Notes: generated by a model not told the origin, from the sequence alone. Counted from the stretch's first letter, positions 1-5,752 are shown. The stretch is DNA of 6,644 nucleotides from an uncultured Bacilli bacterium (GCA_934096105.1 CAKOLH010000035.1:1-6644); one strand, 5' to 3'. Numbers and translations are program-made.

Positions 1-850
1 TAATAATATTATAAAATTGATCTGAATTAACGTCTAAATTATATAACTTTGAAATCATATCTATTATACTTTTAAAAGGTTCTACATAATTATCACTTAA
101 TATAAGTTCTTCTTCTTTTATCTTAGCATACTTGTTTAAAATAGATGGATCTCCACAATAATAAGCATCATCAATTAAAAATCTATATTCATATATATTT
201 AAACTATTCCATAAATGTTCTGCTACATTCTTATTAAGTAAATCAGATGATAAATAGAAAGTCGCTACATCACCACTAAAATATGAAGCTTCATTTCTCC
301 TAGCCATATCTTTAAATGCTAACTCTTTTCCAGCAGCAACTACTCTTCTAATTGATATATTATGTGATAATAAATCTATATTATATTTTTCAAGTATTTT
401 TTTTCCAATCAATTCTGGATTTCTTTTAAACATTTCATATATTAAATCATTAGGATAATCAAATCTATCAATAAACTTTAATTGATAATCTTTACTAAAA
501 TAACTAATTAATTTACTTATATAGTCAACATCTTTATTAAGTTCAAAACATCTATTTATAATTAAATCACATACTCTATTATCTAAAATAGAAAGTGTTG
601 CATAATAACTAGAAATATCTGTACTTAAAAATAAATCTAGAAAACTTCTATTATAAAATAATTCATTAGCATATTTAGACCAACTTAAAATATAAGTAAT
701 TCTTCCTTCAATATCACTATATTGTTTTAAATAGTTAACCCCTTCATCATCAAATATATTAAGTAATTGCCCGCTAATGTCATTACTAAGAAAATCTACA
801 AAATCGCCCTTACTTAAATTAACAATTTCTCTTTTTTTATTACTATCCAT
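1..850 (-). CDS. Hypothetical protein, 3' end beyond the window edge
   Basis: I do not recognise this protein. An open frame reads leftward from the ATG at 848-850 without a stop for 283 codons and leaves the window, so the C-terminus is missing. It begins MDSNKKREIVNLSKGDF and is rich in Leu, Ile, Asn, Asp, Tyr and Lys. There is no signal peptide and no clear membrane segment. The alternating amphipathic stretches, for example around FDYPNDLIYEMFKRNPELIG, suggest an all-helical fold, possibly helical repeats; this is inference from composition. A weak purine-rich site (AGAGAG) lies 9 bases before the ATG. It starts 43 bp after the stop of the upstream dehydrogenase gene on the same strand, with no terminator between, so the two are probably co-transcribed. 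Codon use matches the neighbours. Confidence 0.8.
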   Translation of the reverse strand, partial: MDSNKKREIVNLSKGDFVDFLSNDISGQLLNIFDDEGVNYLKQYSDIEGRITYILSWSKYANELFYNRSFLDLFLSTDISSYYATLSILDNRVCDLIINRCFELNKDVDYISKLISYFSKDYQLKFIDRFDYPNDLIYEMFKRNPELIGKKILEKYNIDLLSHNISIRRVVAAGKELAFKDMARRNEASYFSGDVATFYLSSDLLNKNVAEHLWNSLNIYEYRFLIDDAYYCGDPSILNKYAKIKEEELILSDNYVEPFKSIIDMISKLYNLDVNSDQFYNII

Positions 851-893
851 AGTCTATCACTCTCTTAATTAAATATACTATATATAAATATAA

Positions 894-1634
894 CTAGCTT
901 CTTGCAAGACCATCTACTGATAAAATAACACCACTTATATAACTAGCCATATCACTAGCCAAGAAAAGAAAAGCATTAGCAATATCCTCAGGTTCACCAA
1001 TTCGCCCGAGAGGAATTGTTTTAATTAGTGGTTCAATTAATTCTTTTGGTAAACTTTTAACCATATCAGTATTCGTTATACCAGGTGCTACTGCATTTAC
1101 TCTAATACCATATGGTGCTAATTCTCTAGCTAAAGACCTTGTTATACCATTAACAGCATATTTACTTGCTGGATACATAACACCACTTGGTTGCCCATAT
1201 ATACTTACCATAGAACTAGTATTCAATATTACACCATGGCTTTCTTTTAAATAAGGAATACTTACCTTAGAACAAGTATAAACAGACTTAATATTTAAAT
1301 TAGATATTTTATCAAATTCTTCTTCTGTATAATCATCAATCTTAGTTTTTGAAGAAATACCCGCATTATTTATTAGTATATCAATATGACCATATTTACC
1401 ATTTATTTTACCAAATATTTCCTTCAATTCACTTTCTTTTATTAAATTAGGATAATAACCAAATACTTCATAAGAAGAATTTAATTCTTTTAGACTTGTA
1501 ATAGCCTTATCAACACTTTCCTTTCTTGATCCAAATATAATTACTTTAGCATTATTTTCTAAAAACTTTTTAGCAATAGCATAACCAATTCCCCTAGTAC
1601 CCCCTGTTATAATTGCAACTTTATCGTTTAACAT
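894..1634 (-). CDS. Short-chain dehydrogenase/reductase (SDR, FabG-like)
   Basis: A 246-residue classical SDR, the usual length for this family, so a cytoplasmic NAD(P)(H)-dependent oxidoreductase. The Rossmann glycine motif TGGTRGIG is at residues 10-17, NNAG at 89-92, and the catalytic residues are Asn114, Ser141, Tyr154 and Lys158 (YPASK). Arg14 and the Ser36-Arg37 pair after the second strand suggest NADP(H) preference, a known trend in the family. The PG motif at 184-185 and the C-terminal SGVILSVDG are also typical. It resembles 3-oxoacyl-ACP reductases, but substrate cannot be told from sequence, and no other fatty-acid synthesis gene is present, so an orphan alcohol or ketone reductase is equally likely. 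The ATG follows AGAGGAG with a 7-base gap. It is the first gene of a likely two-gene operon with the unknown gene downstream. Confidence 0.93.
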   Translation of the reverse strand: MLNDKVAIITGGTRGIGYAIAKKFLENNAKVIIFGSRKESVDKAITSLKELNSSYEVFGYYPNLIKESELKEIFGKINGKYGHIDILINNAGISSKTKIDDYTEEEFDKISNLNIKSVYTCSKVSIPYLKESHGVILNTSSMVSIYGQPSGVMYPASKYAVNGITRSLARELAPYGIRVNAVAPGITNTDMVKSLPKELIEPLIKTIPLGRIGEPEDIANAFLFLASDMASYISGVILSVDGLARS

Positions 1635-1677
1635 AAAATTACTCCTCTCTAAATTAACTAAACATATTTAGTATATC

Positions 1678-1711
1678 TACATTGTATCAGTAAAGTATAA
1701 CTCCCTGTCAA
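1678..1711 (-). promoter_or_regulatory. Promoter of the dehydrogenase operon, 19-bp spacer, candidate operator
   Basis: On the minus strand a perfect -35 TTGACA (1706-1711) is followed after 19 bp by TACAAT (1681-1686), a 5/6 match to the -10. With a 17-bp spacer the hexamer would be GATACA, only 3/6. A 9-bp dyad, TACAATGTA (1678-1686), covers the -10, and AGTTATACT lies within the spacer. Over-long 19-bp spacers are a hallmark of MerR-activated promoters, and a dyad on the -10 suits a repressor. Regulation is therefore likely, but no regulator gene is in the window. Confidence 0.6.
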
Positions 1712-1784
1712 GTATTTTCTTCTTATTTATATAAATTTTAACAAATAATATAACTAATATTTTACATTATTTAGTATAAAAATA

Positions 1785-1813
1785 TTGCATAATTTAATTT
1801 TATCAATTATACT
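1785..1813 (+). promoter_or_regulatory. Promoter of the esterase gene
   Basis: TTGCAT (1785-1790) and TATACT (1808-1813) are separated by exactly 17 bp, a good sigma-A-type promoter. The start of transcription would fall near 1820, giving a leader of about 27 bases that contains AGGAGG at 1834-1839. It diverges from the dehydrogenase promoter. Confidence 0.65.
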
Positions 1814-1846
1814 TATAACAGATTAACATTAATAGGAGGCAAATAC

Positions 1847-2881
1847 ATGAACGTTAAAGTAGAAACAGATACATTAAAAAATGGTTCTAAAAAAATTGAA
1901 AGTTCTTTTACAGAACACGATGAATTATTTAATAAAATAAATAGTCTTCCAACTGAATATTGTACTTCATTAGCTAATTTTAAATCTGCTCTTGTAAATA
2001 AATTCAATGAATATAATAAACATCAAACAATAATAAGCAATAAATTAGTTGAATGCGCTGAAAATTTAGTTAGCATTGATAATCTTATTGCAAGTAATGT
2101 TAATACACTATTACCAGATGCAAATAATTTTGAATTTGCAAGCTATGATAATTTAGTTGAACTTTATGAAGCAAATAACAATATAACTAAAAACGCAAAT
2201 ACTCTTCTTAATATGGAGCCAGGAGTTCAAATACTAGAATACACTCTTAGTAGTGGTAAAACAATGAAATATGCAGTTCGTATTCCAGAAAATGCTACTG
2301 AAAATATGCCAGTAATATTTTGGGTACATGGTCAAGGGCAGGAAAATAGAACTCAAAATATGGGTCCTATTAAGGCAGCTGAAGAGCTAAATGAAAATAG
2401 ATTTATAATCATTCAACCAGTAATTACAAGCTATCTAATGGCCAACCAGTATAATGATGAACTACCTAAATTAGATTCATTCATAGATGAGGTACAATCA
2501 GTATACAAATTTGATACTGACAGAATAATATTATCCGGATTTAGTATGGGTGGTGCCGGCACTTGGTATTTAGGAAATGAAAACCCTGATAAATATGCAG
2601 GTATTTCCCCAGCCTCATATAATCCATACTGTCGAGATGGTAGTGTAGATATAGAAAACCTTAAAAATAGTAATTTACCAATATACGCTATGGCCGGTGG
2701 TGGCGAAAATTTTAAAGACTCCAACAAAAATATTATTGCGGAATTTAAAGAAATAAATCCAAATAGAGAATTAGAGAACATACCAATTGGTAATTTAGGA
2801 CACCACAATTTCTTTTCAGATGGATATACTCAGGACTTCTTTGACTGGTGCATTAAACAAAATAGGATCAATAATAACTAA
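1847..2881 (+). CDS. WXG100/LXG-like N-terminal domain fused to alpha/beta-hydrolase esterase
   Basis: This 344-residue protein has two parts. Residues 1-115 are helical and polar, begin MNVKVETDTLKNGSKKIESS, and resemble the N-terminal helical hairpins of type VII secretion (WXG100/LXG/SACOL2603-like) proteins. A strict W-x-G turn and a clear YxxxD/E tail are not seen, so this assignment is tentative. Residues about 125-340 form an alpha/beta hydrolase of the predicted-esterase (LpqC, feruloyl esterase or S9-like) kind: oxyanion motif WVHGQG at 159-164, nucleophile elbow GFSMGG with Ser233, and a late His at 319 or 320 (LGHHNFF). The catalytic acid is probably Glu287 or Asp291. There is no Sec signal peptide or lipobox. 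The start is fixed by AGGAGG 7 bases before the ATG. It has its own promoter and terminator and stands alone; no T7SS machinery gene is present. I infer a secreted ester- or peptide-cleaving enzyme. Confidence 0.8.
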   Translation: MNVKVETDTLKNGSKKIESSFTEHDELFNKINSLPTEYCTSLANFKSALVNKFNEYNKHQTIISNKLVECAENLVSIDNLIASNVNTLLPDANNFEFASYDNLVELYEANNNITKNANTLLNMEPGVQILEYTLSSGKTMKYAVRIPENATENMPVIFWVHGQGQENRTQNMGPIKAAEELNENRFIIIQPVITSYLMANQYNDELPKLDSFIDEVQSVYKFDTDRIILSGFSMGGAGTWYLGNENPDKYAGISPASYNPYCRDGSVDIENLKNSNLPIYAMAGGGENFKDSNKNIIAEFKEINPNRELENIPIGNLGHHNFFSDGYTQDFFDWCIKQNRINNN

Positions 2882-2885
2882 ATAA

Positions 2886-2935
2886 AACTAGAGATATAAA
2901 AACATAAAAATTATGTTAATATCTCTAGTTTTTTT
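2886..2935 (+). terminator. Strong intrinsic terminator after the esterase gene
   Basis: AACTAGAGATAT (2886-2897) pairs perfectly with its complement at 2919-2930, and an inner AACATA/TATGTT stem caps it. Seven T follow (2929-2935). It starts 4 bp after the stop codon. The trpS relic on the other strand ends at 2934, so the hairpin may once have served that gene too, although the T tract in that direction (TTTTATT) is weaker. Confidence 0.9.
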
Positions 2936-3090
2936 AAATATTAAGACCAACTCTCTCTTTAACAACCTACATCTTTTTAGAAGCATATCCTCTAGCTTTA
3001 CTAGCACCACTAGTTAACACTTCTTTTAAATATTTCTCATCGCTTCTATATCTATAAAACTTAATATATACTATTTTTAAAATAAATTCA
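2934..3090 (-). pseudogene. trpS: Decayed 3' end of tryptophanyl-tRNA synthetase gene
   Basis: The minus strand from about 3090 to 2934 reads, in one frame, a C-terminal tail typical of TrpRS. Key segments are KFYRYRSDEKYLKEVL, then SGASKARGYASKKM, then a TAG stop at 2967-2969, then VVKERVGLNI and a TAA at 2934-2936. In TrpRS the corresponding end runs along the pattern KYxxxRSD, GAxKAR, AxxTLxxVKExVGL, and the TAG sits at one of the variable positions between the conserved Leu and Val. About 50 codons remain; a double TAA (3109-3114) and unrelated sequence lie upstream, and no start or catalytic HIGH/KMSKS region is present. It cannot make an active enzyme. A working trpS must lie elsewhere. 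The family assignment rests on my memory of the TrpRS C-terminus, not a search. Confidence 0.7.
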
Positions 3091-3138
3091 TCATATGTTT
3101 TTTTGTTTTATTACTCTCCTTATCTTTGATTTACACAT

Positions 3139-3172
3139 AAAAATAGAGCATATCTGCATGATACACTCTATT
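3139..3172 (-). terminator. Intrinsic terminator of rhuM
   Basis: On the minus strand AATAGAG (3166-3172) pairs with CTCTATT (3142-3148). An inner TATC/GATA stem closes the loop, and five T follow (3139-3143). The left arm overlaps the rhuM stop codon TAG at 3168-3170. Confidence 0.8.
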
Positions 3173-4184
3173 CACTCTTTACTTTATCATCAATTTTATT
3201 ACTTATTGCTTTTAAAGTTTCTAAATACTCTCTTTCCACCGGACTTATTGTTTTTACTTGGTATTTCTTATATTCATCTTTGGCTTTTTCGATTGCTTTA
3301 TTATGACTAATTTCACCTGCACCAATAAGTAGCTTTTCTCCAGTACTAGAAAGGATTGTATCCAGTTGCTTAATATAATCATCCATATGCATTGGATTAT
3401 GTCTAATTGCTTGTATTTCAGCAAAATCAAAATATCCAGATACTAAATTATTTAAAATTTTTAATTCTTCTTCTGTTAAATAATTTTTAGCAATTATAAC
3501 ATCACTCATTACTGGCAAATCACCTTTAAAAGTAGTTAATCCCATAAAAGGTTTATCAGAATCTGCCCTTTCATATATTACTTCAGGTGCTGTATGTCCG
3601 TGGGCAGCAAAGTGAAGTTTATTTTGAACAATTTTAAAAAATTCAATTGATTTTTCATCATTTGGGTCATAATCTACAGCTGTCGCATACAAATCAAGAA
3701 CTTGTCTATATAATACCTTTTCGGATGATCTTATGTCTTTAATTCTAGCAAGCAATTCTTTCCAATAATTACCGCCACCATTACCTTTAAGTCTTTCGTC
3801 ATCCATAGTGAAGCCTTTAATCATATATTCTTTAATTATCTTGTTTGCCCAAGTCCTAAATTTAATTGCTTTCTTAGAGTTAACCCTAAAACCAATAGAA
3901 ATAATCATATCCAAATTATAATATTTTGTATTGTAAACTTGTTTCCCATCATTACCCATATGTTCCATTTTGGAACATGTGCTATTTTCTTCAAGTTCTT
4001 GATCATTATATATATTATTAATATGCTTTGTTATTGCAGGCCTTTTAACATCAAATAGTATTGCTAGTGCTTCAGTATTTAGCCATACGTCTTCATTTTT
4101 TAATATTACTTCTACTTTTATGTTTCCATCTTCATCATTATAAAATAAAATATTATTTTCATCCCCAATTAATTTATTTTTCAA
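3168..4184 (-). CDS. rhuM: RhuM family protein
   Basis: A 338-residue member of the RhuM family (Pfam Virulence_RhuM), named after a Salmonella SPI-3 gene. Its biochemical role is not established; homologues are frequent in mobile and defence-type regions. Visible features, numbered from the TTG start: N-terminal strands and VWLNTEALAILF (33-44) leading into a helix-turn-helix-like segment to about 59, YNLDMIISIGFRVNSKKA (89-106), the glycine motif GNGGGNYW (134-141), DIRSSEK (150-156), and the highly conserved block AAHGHTAPEVIYERADSDKPF (193-213, Ala193 to Phe213). A longer frame opens at an ATG at 4289, but the TTG at 4182-4184 is chosen because AGGAGG lies 7 bases upstream, the promoter is located between the two starts, and the family begins here. 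It is monocistronic, with its own promoter and terminator. Confidence 0.9.
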   Translation of the reverse strand: MKNKLIGDENNILFYNDEDGNIKVEVILKNEDVWLNTEALAILFDVKRPAITKHINNIYNDQELEENSTCSKMEHMGNDGKQVYNTKYYNLDMIISIGFRVNSKKAIKFRTWANKIIKEYMIKGFTMDDERLKGNGGGNYWKELLARIKDIRSSEKVLYRQVLDLYATAVDYDPNDEKSIEFFKIVQNKLHFAAHGHTAPEVIYERADSDKPFMGLTTFKGDLPVMSDVIIAKNYLTEEELKILNNLVSGYFDFAEIQAIRHNPMHMDDYIKQLDTILSSTGEKLLIGAGEISHNKAIEKAKDEYKKYQVKTISPVEREYLETLKAISNKIDDKVKSE

Positions 4185-4191
4185 ATTAAAA

Positions 4192-4197
4192 CCTCCT
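4192..4197 (-). promoter_or_regulatory. Ribosome binding site that fixes the rhuM TTG start
   Basis: AAAGGAGGT on the minus strand (core AGGAGG at 4192-4197) sits 7 bases before TTG at 4182-4184. No comparable site precedes the upstream ATG at 4289. Confidence 0.85.
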
Positions 4198-4224
4198 TTA
4201 AGACAATTACGACTATCTATAAAC

Positions 4225-4253
4225 ATTATACTATCTTTTACATCAATAAACAA
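4225..4253 (-). promoter_or_regulatory. Promoter of rhuM
   Basis: TTGTTT (4248-4253) and a perfect TATAAT (4225-4230) are spaced by 17 bp on the minus strand. Transcription would begin near 4218, leaving a leader of about 34 bases. The transcript would not contain the ATG at 4289, which supports the TTG start. Confidence 0.75.
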
Positions 4254-4292
4254 TTTAATTAACCATCTATTAACAATTAAATATAACAATGT

Positions 4293-4328
4293 AAAAACCC
4301 CATTCTTATTTATAAGAAGCAGGGTTTT
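4293..4328 (-). terminator. Intrinsic terminator after the DUF84 gene
   Basis: On the minus strand AAAACCC pairs with GGGTTTT around an inner TTCTTAT/ATAAGAA stem, followed by TTTTT at 4293-4297. It begins 11 bp after the TGA of the DUF84 gene. The symmetrical flanks mean it could also work weakly on the plus strand (four T). Confidence 0.85.
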
Positions 4329-4338
4329 ATATCATAAA

Positions 4339-4899
4339 TCATTTAATTTTTTTCTCAAGTTTTTGATAACTTAATTGATAATTTATTAATGATTGCATTG
4401 CACTCATAACTGCCGTAAATTCAAACATATCTCTTCTATAATAGCCATTAGTTAAGTATCCTGTTATACCATTATCTTTTTTATTACTACTATTACCAAG
4501 AATACTTTCAATAACTTTATTTAAAGAATTTCCATTTTTAACATAATTAAACATCTTTTCCGTTATTTGAAGGCCATTTGATTTTCCTATAAACTCATTA
4601 GCATTAGAATCAAGTATTGCAGCATAAGAAACAATAAAAAATGTATCTGCTACCTGTTCATATCCCCCTTCAATACTAATTAATAAATCAAATGAAATAT
4701 TATTTTCTAAACAATAACGATATAAATTATAATTTCTATTCTTAGCTCCAATCAAAGCATCTTCATTAATAGGTTTAGAACTAACTAAAGAGTCAACACT
4801 AACAGGTATAATAGAAACATCACCAAACCCTAATTCATTCATCGCAATTGAAATTGATCTTTGCTTAGAAGCATTTTCCGAACCCAATACTATTTTCAT
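4339..4899 (-). CDS. yjjX: Inosine/xanthosine triphosphatase, DUF84 (YjjX) family
   Basis: A 186-residue protein of the DUF84/YjjX family. Characterised members hydrolyse non-canonical purine nucleoside triphosphates (ITP, XTP) in the cytoplasm and so protect DNA and RNA from damaged bases. Family landmarks: the N-terminal LGSENASK (residues 5-12, the usual V-G-S-x-N-x-x-K), NEDALIGAKNR (45-55), an Asp71 strand leading to IEGG (76-79), and the C-terminal signature GITGYLTNGYYRRDMFE (144-160). Length is usual. The ATG has stops closely upstream in frame; AAGGAG lies 13 bases before it, a longer gap than normal, so translation may be modest or coupled. It follows the DUF2691-like gene by 44 bp with no terminator between, so they probably share a transcript. 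It stops at TGA, shortly before a terminator, which shows TGA is a stop in this organism. Confidence 0.85.
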   Translation of the reverse strand: MKIVLGSENASKQRSISIAMNELGFGDVSIIPVSVDSLVSSKPINEDALIGAKNRNYNLYRYCLENNISFDLLISIEGGYEQVADTFFIVSYAAILDSNANEFIGKSNGLQITEKMFNYVKNGNSLNKVIESILGNSSNKKDNGITGYLTNGYYRRDMFEFTAVMSAMQSLINYQLSYQKLEKKIK

Positions 4900-4943
4900 A
4901 TTTAATCATCATCTCCTTATAGAATAAATCACATACCAAAGTA

Positions 4944-5330
4944 TTATTTATTTTCAAAATATTTTTCATATTCATTACTATTTTTACAACAACTTTCTAT
5001 ATTATTAACACTAGTTCTAATATAAGTTAGCAAACTTTTATCATATACATTTATTTCAACAAATATGTTATCTACTACTTTCATTTCCAACAATAATTTA
5101 TTATCATCAAATAATTGTAATTGAAGTTGAACAATATAATAATCCTCATGTTCTATAATTTCGTGAAATTCTATATCATTATATTCAGATTTATTAAATA
5201 GAAAACTACAGTCTCTTCTAAATACTTCATCATAATCAACTATCCATATATATAAATTATTAGTTATTTTTTTGAACAATTTATCTAAATATTTATCATA
5301 CTGATTTTTAATTTGGAATTTTACCTTCAT
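4944..5330 (-). CDS. Small hypothetical protein, DUF2691-like
   Basis: A 128-residue soluble-looking protein with no signal peptide or membrane segment. The N-terminus (IKNQYDKYLDKLFKKI at 7-22, then LYIWIVDYDEVF at 26-37 and a LF at 44-45) recalls the DUF2691 family of Bacillus and Clostridium, whose function is unknown. The central part, DYYIVQLQLQLF (63-74), also fits, but the protein is somewhat shorter than the roughly 150 residues I recall for that family, so the assignment is tentative. The Cys114-Cys115 pair near the C-terminus is not explained. The ATG has a full AGGAGG 4 bases upstream. No convincing promoter is visible just upstream: the region is occupied by a decayed rhuM fragment. 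It likely forms a two-gene unit with the DUF84 phosphatase gene downstream. Confidence 0.7.
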   Translation of the reverse strand: MKVKFQIKNQYDKYLDKLFKKITNNLYIWIVDYDEVFRRDCSFLFNKSEYNDIEFHEIIEHEDYYIVQLQLQLFDDNKLLLEMKVVDNIFVEINVYDKSLLTYIRTSVNNIESCCKNSNEYEKYFENK

Positions 5331-5367
5331 ATAACCTCCTAAAAAAATAGCATATATTGTTTTATAT

Positions 5368-5487
5368 TGATATATTAAATAATTCTGCCATCAAATATTG
5401 AGATAATCATACTACTTCGTTTTCTAATTTAACATCTATTTTTATTTTGCCATATTCTAATTGACAAATTACAACATTATTTTTCTT
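5368..5487 (-). pseudogene. Decayed 5' fragment of a second rhuM-like gene
   Basis: The minus strand reads KKNNVVICQLEYGKIKIDV then KLENEVV, a TGA (5407-5409), then LSQYLMAELFNIS, and soon a TAA (5362-5364). Aligned without gaps to the intact RhuM in this window (residues starting at NNILFYNDEDG), the TGA falls exactly on the conserved Trp of VWL, so TGG has become TGA. About 40 codons remain; no start codon with a ribosome binding site is visible and nothing from the rest of the gene is present. It ends just ahead of the DUF2691-like gene. Related N-termini also occur in some Fic and KilA-N-type proteins, so RhuM is the likeliest but not the only origin. Confidence 0.7.
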
Positions 5488-5504
5488 TAAAACATTTTTA
5501 TTTT

Positions 5505-5545
5505 TAAATTAAAAGGTGTAGCATAACTAGTTTGTATACACCTTT
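5505..5545 (-). terminator. Hairpin after the SEC-C gene tail, probable terminator
   Basis: AAAGGTGTA (5512-5520) and TACACCTTT (5537-5545) form a 9-bp perfect stem around a 16-base loop that itself contains the palindrome AACTAGTT (5525-5532). On the minus strand it is followed by TTTAATTT, and it lies 22 bp after the SEC-C stop codon. The T tract is interrupted, so strength is uncertain. Confidence 0.55.
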
Positions 5546-5567
5546 CTCCTATTTAAATTTATTACTT

Positions 5568-5717
5568 TCAACAACAATTCTTATATTTTTTTTTCGAACC
5601 ACATGGGCATTTGTATTGGAGATTTTGGCAGTTTTTGGGAGCACTTGGCTCGTTAATTCGGCACTTGGTTGCACTTGGGAGCACTCCGTAGCACTCGGCA
5701 AACCTAGCAGAACGTAT
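5568..5717 (-). pseudogene. C-terminal tail with SEC-C zinc-binding motif
   Basis: Between a TAG (5718-5720) and the TGA at 5568-5570 the minus strand encodes 49 residues ending QYKCPCGSKKKYKNCC. This is a SEC-C motif (C-x-C-x8-C-C), the zinc-binding tail known from SecA and many unrelated bacterial proteins; the usual Gly after CGS is Lys here, coded within a run of nine A. The upstream part, including ECYGVLPSATKC and NEPSAPKNC, is encoded by the 10-bp repeat island and looks low in complexity. No ATG is available, and the only GTG (5682-5684) lacks a ribosome binding site. I therefore read it as a 3' relic; a very small expressed protein is possible. It is in a different frame from the Qng1 gene just upstream. 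Confidence 0.65.
5621..5700. repeat. Tandem 10-bp repeat island, consensus GCACTTGGGA
   Basis: Eight consecutive 10-bp units can be set in register from 5621. Units beginning at 5641, 5661, 5671, 5681 and 5691 all start GCACT (GCACTTGG in three, GCACTCCG and GCACTCGG in two). Units at 5621 and 5631 keep TTGG in register, and the unit at 5651 (CGTTAATTCG) has diverged. TTGGGAGCACT occurs twice, at 5635 and 5675. From 5641 to 5700, 34 of 60 bases are G or C, far above the surrounding DNA. The unit length is not a multiple of three, so it did not arise as a codon repeat. Confidence 0.75.
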
Positions 5718-5752
5718 CTAAAAAATAACGAATTTTAATAAATTACAATTAT

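Larger units (their letters stand above)
5331..5752. other. 422-bp interval without an intact gene
   Basis: From right to left it holds a short AT-rich spacer after the Qng1 stop, the 10-bp repeat island, the SEC-C gene tail, its hairpin, the decayed rhuM 5' fragment, and the ribosome binding site of the DUF2691-like gene. I see no tRNA and no clear promoter in it. Confidence 0.75.

Noticed and set aside
1813..2007. Minus-strand frame of 64 codons at the start of the esterase gene
   Set aside because: Antisense to the promoter and N-terminus of the esterase gene, with no ribosome binding site.
2431..2808. Minus-strand frame of 125 codons inside the esterase gene
   Set aside because: Shadow of the real gene: the opposite strand carries the GxSxG motif, promoter, ribosome binding site and terminator.
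3095..3310. Plus-strand frame of 71 hydrophobic codons
   Set aside because: Antisense to the conserved 3' end and terminator of rhuM; hydrophobicity follows from AT-rich complement codons.
4185..4289. 35-codon N-terminal extension of RhuM from an ATG at 4289
   Set aside because: The promoter (4225-4253) and ribosome binding site (4192-4197) lie inside it, and RhuM proteins normally begin near the TTG.
5362..5409. TGA read as Trp (Mycoplasma code) in the rhuM fragment
   Set aside because: Intact genes use TGG for Trp, the DUF84 gene ends at TGA just before a terminator, and the fragment meets a TAA soon after in any case.
5591..5600. TTCGAACC resembling a tRNA T-loop
   Set aside because: No acceptor, anticodon or D-arm partners are nearby; the bases are the Gly-Ser-Lys codons of the SEC-C motif.
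5621..5700. CRISPR array
   Set aside because: The units are 10 bp and directly abutting, with no unique spacers and no cas genes.
5532..5738. Plus-strand open frame of 68 codons across the repeat island
   Set aside because: It starts at TTG without a ribosome binding site, runs antisense to the SEC-C tail, and its content is simply the translated repeats.
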